A stretch of DNA of 64,000 nucleotides. Source: Desertivibrio insolitus (lineage in GTDB: Bacteria > Actinomycetota > Actinomycetes > Actinomycetales > Microbacteriaceae). Made by a program: the position numbers and the translations under genes. Where the stretch lies: positions 1-64,000 of the forward strand of contig NZ_JAFIQW010000007.1 of assembly GCF_017355965.1 (NCBI RefSeq), written 5' to 3'. Position 1 is the stretch's first letter, and every line of letters begins with the position of its first letter. Of this stretch, positions 1-10,244 are shown in pieces. Under the pieces are notes generated by a model. That model was not told the origin of the DNA and made no database searches. It saw nothing but the letters and a program-made list of their open reading frames with translations.

Positions 1-6
1 CTTCAC

Positions 7-64
7 GATGCCCACCCCCGTACCCTGACACCACAGACGGTGACCGGGTACGAGGGTGGGCATC
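7..64. terminator. Long imperfect inverted repeat, probable terminator of the gene upstream of the window
   Basis: Bases 7-25 and 46-64 are inverted copies matching at 18 of 19 positions, separated by a 20-base loop. The predicted hairpin would be very stable. It lies just upstream of the first gene, so a terminator for an upstream plus-strand gene is the simplest reading. The downstream bases (acctgttta) are only weakly T-rich, so a transcript-stabilising hairpin or a protein-binding site is also possible. Confidence 0.55.
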
Positions 65-98
65 ACCTGTTTAACCACCCAGCCACGAGACGAGGATC

Positions 99-2255
99 AT
101 GAGCGACGACCAGTCCAGGAACGGCCGCGGCGACGGACGCCGTGGCGGGCGCCCCGACCGAGGCGGGCCCGAGAAGGGCCGGCCGCGTGAGTCGCGCCCT
201 CCGCGCTTCCGCGACAACGATTCGTCCTCGCGTCCCCGCTACGGCGACCAGGACGATCGCCCGCGCCGTGACAACGACCGACCCGCCCGCGAGCGTGGCG
301 ACGGGGAGCGCCGCGACACCGGCGACCGTCGCCCCTTCCAGCGCCGCGACGACGGCGGCGATCGGCGTCCGCGCCAGGATGGCGACGCCCGTCCCTACCA
401 GCGGCGCGAGGACGGCGACCGACGGCAGCGGCCCGACGGTGAGCGCCGTCCGTTCCGCGGCCGAGACGAGAGCGGCGACCGTCCGTACCGTCCGCGTGGC
501 GAGGGTGGCGACCGTTCGGACCGTGGTGGCGACCGTCCCTACCGTCCGCGTGGCGAGGGGAACGACCGCGGTGACCGCCCCTTCCGTCCGCGTGGTGGCG
601 AAAGTGACGGGCGTCCCGCCCGTGGTGGCGACCGGCCGTTCCGTCCGCGTGGCGAGGGTGGAGACCGTCCTGACCGTGGTGGCGACCGTCCCTACCGTCC
701 GCGTGGCGAGGGGAACGACCGCGGTGATCGCCCGTTCCGTCCTCGCGGCGAGAGTGGCGGGCGTCCTGACCGTGGTGACCGGCCTTACCGTCCCCGCGAG
801 GAGGGCGACCGCCCGTTCCGTTCGCGTGGCGACAGCGGCGAACGCCCGAATCGTGGGGACCGCGGCGACCGCCCGTTCCGTCCGCGCGAGGGCGGGGACC
901 GTCCGTACCGTGCCCGTGAGGAGGGCGACCGTCCGTTCCGTCCCCGTGGCGAGGGCGGCGACCGTCCGTTCCGTCCGCGCGAGGGCGGCGACCGTCCGTA
1001 CCGTCCCCGCGAGGAGGGCGACCGCCCCTACCGTCCCCGCGACGGAGAGGACCGGGGTCAGCGTTACGGCGGCGCCCGTGAAGGTGGCGACCGCCGCACC
1101 GATCGCATCCCGCCGAGCGAGGGCCGTCGGTTCGGCGAAGGCCGTCCGGCCCGGGGTGGCCGGCCGATGCAGGGGCGCGACGCGCGCCCGGAGCGCGGTG
1201 GCCGTGACCGCTTCGACGACGAGCAGTCGCTGCAGCCGCGCAGCATCCGCCCGCGCCACGACGACCCGGAGATCCCCGAGGACGTCCAGGCCCGTCAGCT
1301 CGACGGGCAGGCCCGCGCCGAACTGAAGACGCTGAGCAAGGACAACGCCGACTGGGTCGCCCGGCACCTCGTGATGGCGGCGACGCTCATCGAGGAGGAC
1401 CCCGAGCTGGCGCATCGCCACGCCCTCTCCGCCGCACGCCGCGCCGGCCGTATCGGCGTCGTGCGCGAGTCGCTCGCGATCACCGCCTACGCCGTCGGCG
1501 ACTACGCCCTCGCCCTGCGCGAGCTGCGCACCTACCGCCGCATCAGCGGGAGCAACGATCAGCTGCCGCTGATGGTCGACTGCGAGCGCGGCCTCGGCCG
1601 CCCCGACCGTGCTCTCGAACTCGGCCGCAGCGTGCCGCGCTCCGAGCTGCCCGTGCCCGTGCAGGTCCAGCTCGCGATCGCGATGTCCGGCGCGCGCCTC
1701 GACCTCGGACAGCCCGAGGTCGCTCTCGGCGAGCTCGAGATCCCGCAGCTCGATCCCGACGTCGCCTACAGCTGGAGCGCCGACCTGTTCGACGCCTACG
1801 CGACCGTGCTCGAGGAGCTCGGCCGCGAGGAGGAGGCGGCCGAGTGGTACCGCCGCGCCGAGATCGCCGCCGAGGCGTTCGGCGGTGGTGACGACGACAC
1901 GATCGAGGTCGTCGAGGAGGAGCTCGAGGTGCCCGAGGGTGAAGCGGCCCACGACGCCGATGGGTTCGACGACGACGCCGACGCGTTCGACGACGACGCC
2001 GAGGGGTCCGACGACGACGCGCTCGACGCTGACGGGCTGCTCGACGTCCCCGAGGATGCCGAGGACGACGACGTGCTGGACGCCGACGAGCTGCTCGTCG
2101 TCGCCGAGGGCGACGATGAGGACGCAGACGACCTGTCCTACGCGGTCGATGCGCAGCCCGACGTTATCCCCGCCGACCAGGCCCTCACCCTCACCGAGGG
2201 CGATGCGGACGACGCCTCCGCCGCGGAGCACCGCGACGAGGACGAGGCCCGATGA
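99..2255 (+). CDS. Arginine/glycine repeat protein with central TPR-like domain and acidic tail
   Basis: The 718-residue product has three parts. Residues 1 to about 385 are low-complexity and basic, built from repeats of the type GDRP(Y/F)RPRGE, which resembles RGG-type RNA-binding tails. Residues of about 395-600 are Ala/Leu/Arg-rich helices with a TPR-like pattern. Residues of about 605-718 are strongly acidic (runs of Asp/Glu). The ATG at 99 is preceded by a weak GAGG. The stop overlaps the next start by 4 bases, so the HAD gene is probably co-translated. Similar repeat/TPR proteins occur at this place in Microbacteriaceae and are sometimes labelled primosomal protein without proof. RNA or nucleoprotein binding is an inference; no catalytic motif is visible. 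Confidence 0.85.
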   Translation: MSDDQSRNGRGDGRRGGRPDRGGPEKGRPRESRPPRFRDNDSSSRPRYGDQDDRPRRDNDRPARERGDGERRDTGDRRPFQRRDDGGDRRPRQDGDARPYQRREDGDRRQRPDGERRPFRGRDESGDRPYRPRGEGGDRSDRGGDRPYRPRGEGNDRGDRPFRPRGGESDGRPARGGDRPFRPRGEGGDRPDRGGDRPYRPRGEGNDRGDRPFRPRGESGGRPDRGDRPYRPREEGDRPFRSRGDSGERPNRGDRGDRPFRPREGGDRPYRAREEGDRPFRPRGEGGDRPFRPREGGDRPYRPREEGDRPYRPRDGEDRGQRYGGAREGGDRRTDRIPPSEGRRFGEGRPARGGRPMQGRDARPERGGRDRFDDEQSLQPRSIRPRHDDPEIPEDVQARQLDGQARAELKTLSKDNADWVARHLVMAATLIEEDPELAHRHALSAARRAGRIGVVRESLAITAYAVGDYALALRELRTYRRISGSNDQLPLMVDCERGLGRPDRALELGRSVPRSELPVPVQVQLAIAMSGARLDLGQPEVALGELEIPQLDPDVAYSWSADLFDAYATVLEELGREEEAAEWYRRAEIAAEAFGGGDDDTIEVVEEELEVPEGEAAHDADGFDDDADAFDDDAEGSDDDALDADGLLDVPEDAEDDDVLDADELLVVAEGDDEDADDLSYAVDAQPDVIPADQALTLTEGDADDASAAEHRDEDEAR
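480..1050 (+). repeat. Degenerate in-frame tandem repeats encoding GDRP(Y/F)RPR units
   Basis: Within the first gene, short units meaning gly-asp-arg-pro-(tyr/phe)-arg-pro-arg recur at intervals of about 10-17 codons. Near-identical longer blocks occur around 490-590 and 640-740, which points to recent unequal duplication. Such a tract is prone to expansion, contraction and assembly error. Confidence 0.8.
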
Positions 2256-3253
2256 TCGTCGCGGGCAGTCCGCTCGACGGCGTCGAGCTCGTCCTCGCGG
2301 ACCTCGACGGTGTCGTCTACCGCGGCAAGAGCGCGATCCCGCACGCCGTCGAGGCGCTCAACCAGGCGCACCGTGACGTCCCCGTGGGGTACATCACGAA
2401 CAACGCGTCGCGTACCCCCGAGACGGTGGCCGGTCAGCTCGCCGGGTACGGCCTCGCGGTCACCCCGACCGACGTCGTGACCTCACCCCAGGCCGCGATG
2501 GTGCTTCTCGAGCAGCTCGTCGAGCCCGGCGCGACGGTGCTCGTCGTCGGCGGCGAGGGCCTCACCACCGCGGTCGAGGGCGCCGGCTTCGTCGTCACCC
2601 GGTCCGCCGAGGACGATCCCGCGGCCGTCGTGCAGGGCTTCTCGCCCGAGCTCGGCTGGAAGGACCTCGCCGAGGCCGCGTTCGCGCTGCACCGCGGCAT
2701 CCCTTGGGTAGCGACGAATCAGGACTGGACGCTGCCGCTCGAGCGCGGCACCGCGCCCGGCAACGGCACGCTGGTGTCGGCCGTGCACACGGCGGTCGGC
2801 CGCCTGCCGCAGTTCGCAGGCAAGCCAGAGGTGCCGATCTTCACGGCGGCGCTCGAGCGGTTCTCCGCGTCATCCGCCCTCATGATCGGCGACCGGCTCG
2901 ACACCGACATCCTCGGTGCGAACCGGGCGGGTCTCGCCTCGCTGCTAGTGCTCACCGGGATCGACCAGGCCAAGCAGGTGCTCGCGGCGGAGGAGGAGTA
3001 CCGCCCGCACTTCATCGTCGACGACCTGCGCGGGCTGCACGAGCCCTACCCCGAGATCGGCGTGAGCCTCGAGCAGTCCACCGGCGCCCGCCTCGTGCAC
3101 GTCGGCGACGCGGTCGTGCGGCTGCACAAGGGCGTCGTGAGCGTCGACAGGCCCGGGTCCCCGATCGACCGGCTGCGTGCCGGCTGCATCGCGGTGTGGG
3201 GCTCCGGGGTCAAGATCTACTCGCTCGACGTCGCGCCCGAGCTCTACTCCTGA
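2252..3253 (+). CDS. HAD-IIA family hydrolase (NagD-like sugar/nucleotide phosphatase)
   Basis: The 333-residue protein shows HAD motif I near residue 17 (DLDGVVYRG, with the nucleophile and acid/base aspartates), motif II in TNNAS near residue 49, a conserved lysine in AGKPE and motif IV GDRLDTD near residue 216. That arrangement with the cap between motifs II and III defines subclass IIA (NagD, phosphoglycolate or p-nitrophenyl phosphatases). The ATG overlaps the stop of the repeat protein as ATGA. About 60 residues after the HAD core form an unassigned C-terminal extension. Substrate is not predictable from sequence. Confidence 0.93.
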   Translation: MIVAGSPLDGVELVLADLDGVVYRGKSAIPHAVEALNQAHRDVPVGYITNNASRTPETVAGQLAGYGLAVTPTDVVTSPQAAMVLLEQLVEPGATVLVVGGEGLTTAVEGAGFVVTRSAEDDPAAVVQGFSPELGWKDLAEAAFALHRGIPWVATNQDWTLPLERGTAPGNGTLVSAVHTAVGRLPQFAGKPEVPIFTAALERFSASSALMIGDRLDTDILGANRAGLASLLVLTGIDQAKQVLAAEEEYRPHFIVDDLRGLHEPYPEIGVSLEQSTGARLVHVGDAVVRLHKGVVSVDRPGSPIDRLRAGCIAVWGSGVKIYSLDVAPELYS

Positions 3254-3263
3254 CGCCGTCGCC

Positions 3264-3269
3264 TACACT
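3264..3269 (+). promoter_or_regulatory. -10 box TACACT for a leaderless start
   Basis: TACACT lies 7 bases before the ATG at 3277, the spacing at which transcription would start on the start codon itself. No Shine-Dalgarno is present, so this start is probably leaderless. Confidence 0.55.
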
Positions 3270-3276
3270 CCCTGCC

Positions 3277-3435
3277 ATGCCCGACCACGCCGACGACGCC
3301 CTCGTGTCCCGCGTGCGCCTGATCGAGGATCAGCCGCTCGAGACCCGCGCCGCCTCGTTCGCCGCCCTGCACGACGAGCTCCAGCAGGCGCTCGAGCAAG
3401 CGGATGCCGTGGGCCGTGGCGGCCAGCGCCCGTGA
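3277..3435 (+). CDS. Small conserved-position hypothetical protein (52 aa)
   Basis: A short acidic, probably all-helical protein (MPDHADDALV at the N-terminus, ending VGRGGQRP) sits between the HAD hydrolase and tlyA. Its start is set by a -10 box 7 bases upstream rather than by a ribosome site, and its stop overlaps the GTG of tlyA by 4 bases. Its existence is supported by the promoter spacing, GC-rich third positions and the overlap. Function is unknown. Its position suggests that it helps to couple tlyA to a promoter of its own. Confidence 0.75.
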   Translation: MPDHADDALVSRVRLIEDQPLETRAASFAALHDELQQALEQADAVGRGGQRP

Positions 3436-4229
3436 GCGACCGGCTGGATGCCGCGCTCGCGGCGCGCGGGCTCGCGCGCTCCCGCACGCACGCCGCCCGG
3501 CTCATCGCCGACGGCCTCGTGACGGTCGACGGGGAACCGGCGGTCAAGGCGTCGGCGAAGGTCGGCGAGGCGCAGGAGCTCGCCGTCGCGGGCGCCGACC
3601 ACTACGTGAGCCGCGCGGCGCACAAACTGATCGCCGCGCTGGACGGCTTCGCCGTCGACCCGGCCAGCCGGGAGGCGCTCGACCTCGGCGCCTCGACGGG
3701 CGGGTTCACCCAGGTCTTGCTCGAGCGCGGCGCCGCGCACGTCGTCGCCGTGGACGTCGGCCACGGCCAGCTCGCTCCCGAGATCGCGGGCGACCACAGG
3801 GTGAGCGTCGTCGAGGGGTACAACGTGCGCTACGCGACACGCGAGTCGCTCGAGGGCGCCGCCCGCCGCGACATCCGTGCCGACCTCGTCGTCGGCGACC
3901 TGTCGTTCATCTCACTCCGCACCGTGCTGCCCGCGATCGTGACGCTGCCGGAGCCGGAGGCCGACTTCGTGCTGCTCGTGAAGCCGCAGTTCGAGGTGGG
4001 GCGCGAGGGGATCCGCGAGGGCATCGTGCGCAACGAGGGCCTCCGCCGCGAGGCGGTCGAGCAGGTGCTGTGGGCGGCATGGGACCTGGGGCTCGGCACC
4101 GCAGGGGTCCTGTCGTCCCCACTGCCCGGCGCGGAAGGCAACCGGGAGTACCTCGTGCGCCTCAGCCGGGTGTCAGGCGGCAATCCGACAGAATGGTTGG
4201 ACCGCGTAGGCGCGATCACCGGAGGCTGA
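3432..4229 (+). CDS. tlyA: TlyA family 16S/23S rRNA 2'-O-cytidine methyltransferase
   Basis: The 265-residue protein starts with an S4 RNA-binding domain (residues about 1-62) followed by an FtsJ-like Rossmann methyltransferase. The SAM-binding segment is ALDLGASTGGFT near residue 77. Catalytic residues of the K-D-K-E type are visible in RAAHKL, VVGDLSF and LLVKPQFE. TlyA methylates 16S C1409 and, in some species, 23S C1920, and its loss gives capreomycin resistance in mycobacteria. The chosen GTG overlaps the previous stop by 4 bases and begins at SDRLDAALAARGL, the usual N-terminus; longer in-frame starts run into upstream genes. Confidence 0.95.
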   Translation: MSDRLDAALAARGLARSRTHAARLIADGLVTVDGEPAVKASAKVGEAQELAVAGADHYVSRAAHKLIAALDGFAVDPASREALDLGASTGGFTQVLLERGAAHVVAVDVGHGQLAPEIAGDHRVSVVEGYNVRYATRESLEGAARRDIRADLVVGDLSFISLRTVLPAIVTLPEPEADFVLLVKPQFEVGREGIREGIVRNEGLRREAVEQVLWAAWDLGLGTAGVLSSPLPGAEGNREYLVRLSRVSGGNPTEWLDRVGAITGG

Positions 4230-4233
4230 GCCG

Positions 4234-5154
4234 TTGCAGGAGAACCAGAGCGCGTCGCCGCGCCACATCCTCGTCGTGGCGCACCTCGGCCGCGACGACT
4301 CGCGTGACGCCGCTCTGCTCGCCCTCGAGGAGCTGACAAAGGCCGGCGTCACCCCCGTGATGCGCGACGAGGACTACCGGGAGTTGCACGAGGTGCGGCC
4401 CGGTGCGCCGGAGGCCGCACGACTCGGAGCCGACGTCGCCATCGCCGACCTCGAACTCGTCGTCGTCCTCGGCGGCGACGGCACGATCCTCCGCGCCGCC
4501 GAACTCATCCGCGGCACCCCCGTGCCGCTCCTCGGCGTCAACCTCGGGCACGTCGGCTTCCTCGCCGAGAGCGAGCGCGACGACCTGCACCTGACGATCG
4601 AGCGCGCCCTCGCCCGCACGTACACCGTCGAGGAGCGGATGACGCTCGCCGTCGAGGTGCACGTCGGGCAGGAGGTCGTCTACTCGACCTGGGCCCTCAA
4701 CGAGGCGACCATCGAGAAGGCGAGCCGCGAGCGCATGCTCGAGGTCGTCGTCGAGGTCGACGGCCGGCCCCTCTCGTCGTTCGGCTGCGACGGCATCGTC
4801 ATGGCCACGCCCACCGGCTCGACCGCGTACGCGTTCTCGGCCGGGGGACCGGTCGTGTGGCCCGAGGTCGAGGCGCTCACGCTCGTGCCGCTCAGCGCGC
4901 ACGCCCTCTTCGCCCGCCCGCTCGTCGTGAGCCGCCGGTCGATGTTCGCGGTCGAGGTGCTCGACCGCACGCAGGGCACGGGCGTGCTCTGGTGCGACGG
5001 CCGCCGCACCCGCGAGCTCCCGCGCGGCGCCCGCGTCACGGTCACGAGCTCCGACGAGCCCGTGCGCCTCGCCCGGCTCAGCCGCGGTCCCTTCACCGAC
5101 CGGCTGGTCGCCAAGTTCGCCCTTCCCGTGCACGGTTGGCGGGGACCGGAGTGA
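4234..5154 (+). CDS. nadK: NAD kinase
   Basis: This is a 306-residue NAD kinase that makes NADP from NAD and ATP in the cytosol. Family motifs are present: LGGDGTILRAAE (the GGDGT phosphate/magnesium motif), the NLGHVGFLAE segment, ALNEATIEK, and the glycine-rich PTGSTAYAFSAGGPVV. The start is a TTG at 4234, four bases after the tlyA stop, with GGAGG 8 bases upstream. It is followed by recN with a 4-base overlap. The tlyA-nadK-recN order is a common actinobacterial cluster. Confidence 0.96.
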   Translation: MQENQSASPRHILVVAHLGRDDSRDAALLALEELTKAGVTPVMRDEDYRELHEVRPGAPEAARLGADVAIADLELVVVLGGDGTILRAAELIRGTPVPLLGVNLGHVGFLAESERDDLHLTIERALARTYTVEERMTLAVEVHVGQEVVYSTWALNEATIEKASRERMLEVVVEVDGRPLSSFGCDGIVMATPTGSTAYAFSAGGPVVWPEVEALTLVPLSAHALFARPLVVSRRSMFAVEVLDRTQGTGVLWCDGRRTRELPRGARVTVTSSDEPVRLARLSRGPFTDRLVAKFALPVHGWRGPE

Positions 5155-6875
5155 TCGAACAGATCTCGATCCGCGGCGTCGGGGTCATCGGCGACGCCCG
5201 GATGCCTCTCGGCCCGGGCTTCACCGCGGTGACCGGTGAGACCGGTGCGGGCAAGACCATGGTCGTCTCCGCGCTCGGGCTGCTGCTCGGCGCCAGGGCC
5301 GACAGCGGCGTCGTGCGCTCCGGCAGCGGCGGCGCCGTCGTCGAAGGGGAGTGGATCGTCCCGGCGGACGGGCCGGTCGCCGAGCGCGTGCGCGAAGCCG
5401 GCGGAGACGTCGACGAGAACGGCGACGGCAGCGCGCTCCTGCTGCTCTCGCGCTCACTGTCGGAGGAGGGGCGCAGCCGCGCCACGGTGGGCGGGCGCTC
5501 GGCTCCGGTCGGCGTCCTCGCCGAGCTCGGCGAGCAGCTCGTCGTCGTGCACGGCCAATCCGACCAGCTCCGGCTGCGCAGTGCGACCGCCCAGCGCGAG
5601 ACCCTCGACCGCTACGCCGGCAGCGACGTCGCCGACCTCCTCGCGGAGTACGGCGTGCTGTACCGGCGCTGGCAGGACGACGTGGAGGAGCTCGAGACGC
5701 TCGTCTCCGAGCGCGACGCCCGCGAGCGCGAGGCCGCCGAGCTCACCGGGGCGATGGACGAGATCGAGAAGGCCGCGCCGAAGCCGGGCGAGGACGAGGA
5801 GCTGACCGAGCTCGCCGAGCGACTCGCGAACGTGGAGGACCTCCGCCTCGCCGCCGGCCAGGCGGAGGAGCTCATCTCCTCGCAGTCCGGCGGCGACGGC
5901 GCCGACGTCGTGGCCCTGCTCGAGAGCGCCCGCCGGCTGCTGGCCCGCGCGGCCGAGAAGGACGCCACGCTCGCCCCGATCGTCGAGAACGTCACCAGCG
6001 CGTCGATCCTCGTCTCCGAGATCTCGTCCGAGCTCGCGGGCTACCTCGCCGGGCTCGACACCGACACCGGGCACGAGCTCGAGGCGGTGCAGGAGCGCCG
6101 CGCCGAGCTGAACGCGCTGATGCGCCGGCACGGGCCGACGCTCGACGACGTGCTCGACCGGCTGCAGACCGGCAGCGCCCGCCTGCTCGAGCTCTCCGGC
6201 GACAGCGACCGCATCGACGCCCTCGAGCAGTCCGTCGACGGTCTCCGCGCCCGGCTCGAGGACCTCGCCACGCGCCTGACCGCGGCGCGCCGCGACGCGG
6301 CCGAGCGCCTCTCCGAGAGCGTGACCGCCGAGCTCGCCGCCCTCGCGATGGGCGGCGCCCGGCTCGTGGTCGAGGTGACCGAGCGCGACGAGCTCACGGC
6401 CGCCGGCCGCGACCAGGTGTCGCTCCTGCTGCAGCCGCACTCCGGCGCCGAGCCCCGGCCGCTCGGCAAGGGCGCCTCCGGCGGCGAACTCTCGCGCGTG
6501 ATGCTCGCGCTCGAGGTCGTCATCGCGGCGACCGACCCCGTGCCGACGTTCGTCTTCGACGAGGTCGACGCCGGCGTCGGCGGCGCCTCCGCGACCGAGA
6601 TCGGACGCCGCCTCGCCCGCCTCGCCGAGACGGCGCAGGTCATCGTCGTCACGCACCTCGCCCAGGTCGCCGCGTTCGCGACCAACCACCTCCGCGTGGT
6701 CAAGGACGCCGGGGGAGAGGTCACCGCCTCCGACGTGCAGCAGCTCACCGGTGAGGAGCGGGTCGCCGAGATGGCGCGGCTGCTCAGCGGCATGCCCGAC
6801 TCGGCGAGCGGCCTCGCCCACGCACGCGAACTGCTCGACACGGCGCGCGCGGCGACATCCGGCCGCTCCTTCTGA
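5151..6875 (+). CDS. recN: DNA repair protein RecN
   Basis: RecN is an SMC-like ATPase that loads at double-strand breaks and aids recombinational repair. The 574-residue product has Walker A GETGAGKT near residue 28, a central coiled-coil region (about 150-370), the ABC-type signature [11 protein letters not shown] and Walker [12 protein letters not shown] near residue 467. The GTG at 5151 (beginning [13 protein letters not shown]) overlaps the nadK stop by 4 bases and gives the normal family length. No LexA-type box is visible at this junction, so expression from the upstream operon is likely. Confidence 0.96.
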   Translation: MIEQISIRGVGVIGDARMPLGPGFTAVTGETGAGKTMVVSALGLLLGARADSGVVRSGSGGAVVEGEWIVPADGPVAERVREAGGDVDENGDGSALLLLSRSLSEEGRSRATVGGRSAPVGVLAELGEQLVVVHGQSDQLRLRSATAQRETLDRYAGSDVADLLAEYGVLYRRWQDDVEELETLVSERDAREREAAELTGAMDEIEKAAPKPGEDEELTELAERLANVEDLRLAAGQAEELISSQSGGDGADVVALLESARRLLARAAEKDATLAPIVENVTSASILVSEISSELAGYLAGLDTDTGHELEAVQERRAELNALMRRHGPTLDDVLDRLQTGSARLLELSGDSDRIDALEQSVDGLRARLEDLATRLTAARRDAAERLSESVTAELAALAMGGARLVVEVTERDELTAAGRDQVSLLLQPHSGAEPRPLGKGASGGELSRVMLALEVVIAATDPVPTFVFDEVDAGVGGASATEIGRRLARLAETAQVIVVTHLAQVAAFATNHLRVVKDAGGEVTASDVQQLTGEERVAEMARLLSGMPDSASGLAHARELLDTARAATSGRSF

Positions 6876-6877
6876 CA

Positions 6878-6883
6878 TAGGAT
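6878..6883 (+). promoter_or_regulatory. -10 box TAGGAT for leaderless pyrG
   Basis: TAGGAT ends 8 bases before the GTG at 6892, immediately after the recN stop. The transcript would begin at or next to the start codon. No ribosome-binding sequence is present between the two. Confidence 0.55.
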
Positions 6884-6891
6884 GGAAGCCC

Positions 6892-8581
<1,690 letters not shown>

Positions 8582-8589
<8 letters not shown>

Positions 8590-9232
8590 GTCGACCGCAC
8601 CCGGGCACGCGACCCCCGGCCACTCGACACCCGACGAGCGGGAGCTCGCGACGCTCGCCGACCTGCGCGACGAGCCGTTCGAGCCGACGGTGCTGAGCCG
8701 CGAGAAGGTCTTCGAGGGCCGCGTCTGGGACGTCGTCAGCGAGGACTTCGAGTACAACGGCCAGACGATCACGCGTGACTTCGTCGACCACACCGGCGCG
8801 GTCATCGTGCTGGCGATCGACGACGACGACCGCGTGCTGCTCATCCAGCAGTACCGTCACCCGATCCGCGAGCGCGACTGGGAGCTGCCCGCGGGCCTCC
8901 TCGACGTGCAGGGCGAGGACCCGATGGATGCCGCCCGCCGCGAGCTCGCGGAGGAGGCCGACCTCGAGGCCGAGACCCTCGAGCCGCTCATCGAGTACCA
9001 CTCGACCTCCGGCGGCAGCAACGAGCTCATCCGGATCTACCTCGCCCGTGGGCTCACGCCGACGGAGCAGTTCGAGCGCGTCGACGAGGAGGCCGACATC
9101 GTCAAGCGCTGGGCCGCCCTCGACGACGTCGTGGCCGCCGCCCTCGCGGGCCGGCTGCGCAACAGCGGACTGCTGATGGGCGCCCTCGCCGCACACGCGA
9201 GCCGCGACCGCTGGAGCACGAAGACGGCATGA
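8582..9232 (+). CDS. NUDIX hydrolase, ADP-ribose pyrophosphatase type
   Basis: The 216-residue protein carries a NUDIX box near residue 107-129 (E, seven residues, then RELAEEADL) in which the last glycine of the consensus is replaced by aspartate. The preceding segments [21 protein letters not shown] and DWELPAG are typical of ADP-ribose pyrophosphatases of the NudF/YqkG group, which hydrolyse ADP-ribose to AMP and ribose-5-phosphate. It overlaps both pyrG (8 bases) and xerD (4 bases). The pyrG-nudix-xerD order is common in actinobacteria. The exact substrate is inferred from the family. Confidence 0.92.
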
Positions 9233-10182
9233 GCGAGGTCGCGGATGCGCCGGCGCGCGTATCCGCGCTCGCGCGGTCGGTCGACCGCTATCTCCGCCAC
9301 GTCGCGATCGAGCGCGGGCTGAGCGCCAACACCGTGGCCGCGTACCGCCGCGACCTCGGCGTGTACCTCGAGATGCTCGCCGCGGACGGGATCGACTCCG
9401 CCCGCGACATCCGCCGGGAGCACGTCACGGGCTTCGTCACGGCGCTGCGCAGCCGCGAGACCCCGCTGAGCGCCACCTCGGTGGCGCGGATGCTCTCGTC
9501 GGTGCGCGCGTTCCACCGCTTCCTGCTCGCCGAGGGCGAGGTCGAGGCGGATGCCGCGGCCGAGGTGCGCCCGCCCAAGCTGCCGAGCCGGCTGCCCAAG
9601 GCGATCAGCATCGAGCAGATGACCGCGCTGCTCGAGGCGGCCGGGGGAGAGGACCCGCAGCAGCTGCGCGACCGCGCCCTGCTCGAACTGCTCTACGCCA
9701 CCGGTGCGCGCGTCACCGAAGCCGTCTCGCTCGACGTCGACGACGTGCTCGGCGACGACGGCCGCGCGAGCGACCTCGTGCGCCTCACCGGCAAGGGAAA
9801 CAAGCAGCGCATCGTGCCGATCGGGTCGTACGCTCGCGACGCGCTCGAGACCTACCTCGTGCGCGCGCGTCCCATGCTCGCCCTGCAGGGGCCCTCGACA
9901 CCGGCGCTGCTGCTCGGGATGCGCGGCGGCCGGCTGTCGCGGCAGAACGCGTGGCTGCGCATCCAGGAGATCGCGGCGGCCGCGAAGCTCGACGGGCACG
10001 TCTCACCGCACACGTTTCGGCACTCGTTCGCGACGCACCTGCTCGCCGGCGGCGCGGACGTGCGCGTCGTGCAGGAGCTGCTCGGTCACTCGTCCGTCGC
10101 GACGACGCAGATCTACACGCTCGTCACGGCCGACGCGCTGCGCGACGTCTATACCACCTCGCATCCGCGCGCGAGAGGCTGA
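9229..10182 (+). CDS. xerD: Site-specific tyrosine recombinase XerD
   Basis: XerD resolves chromosome dimers at dif together with XerC. The 317-residue protein has an N-terminal SAM-like core-binding domain (residues about 10-105) and a catalytic domain with all conserved residues visible: Arg in YATGARVTEA, Lys in TGKGNKQR, the HTFRHSFATH box (His, Arg), the later His in LLGHSSV and the nucleophile Tyr in TTQIYT. It is a housekeeping recombinase, not an element integrase, judging from its position between nudix and parA/scpAB and its standard codon use. Confidence 0.94.
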   Translation: MSEVADAPARVSALARSVDRYLRHVAIERGLSANTVAAYRRDLGVYLEMLAADGIDSARDIRREHVTGFVTALRSRETPLSATSVARMLSSVRAFHRFLLAEGEVEADAAAEVRPPKLPSRLPKAISIEQMTALLEAAGGEDPQQLRDRALLELLYATGARVTEAVSLDVDDVLGDDGRASDLVRLTGKGNKQRIVPIGSYARDALETYLVRARPMLALQGPSTPALLLGMRGGRLSRQNAWLRIQEIAAAAKLDGHVSPHTFRHSFATHLLAGGADVRVVQELLGHSSVATTQIYTLVTADALRDVYTTSHPRARG

Positions 10183-10231
10183 CGCGCCACGCCACGCCGC
10201 GGATGACCCGGGCTGGGCGGAAGGCCGGACG

Positions 10232-10237
10232 TAGACT
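10232..10237 (+). promoter_or_regulatory. -10 box TAGACT for leaderless parA-like gene
   Basis: TAGACT is followed by 7 bases and then GTG at 10245. This is the leaderless arrangement and is used here to choose the GTG over the ATG at 10266. Confidence 0.55.
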
Positions 10238-10244
10238 CGCTGGC

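Noticed and set aside
540-1040. CRISPR-like spaced repeats
   Set aside because: The units are degenerate, in frame and part of a coding sequence; there are no constant-length spacers and no cas genes.
63-2231. A 722-codon open frame on the minus strand opposite the repeat protein
   Set aside because: It is a by-product of the extreme codon bias and repeats of the plus-strand gene; its product is Val/Ala/Thr-rich low-complexity sequence without family features.
9229-10182. XerD as an element integrase marking a genomic island
   Set aside because: Conserved neighbours (nudix, parA-like, scpAB) and standard codon use identify it as the chromosomal recombinase.
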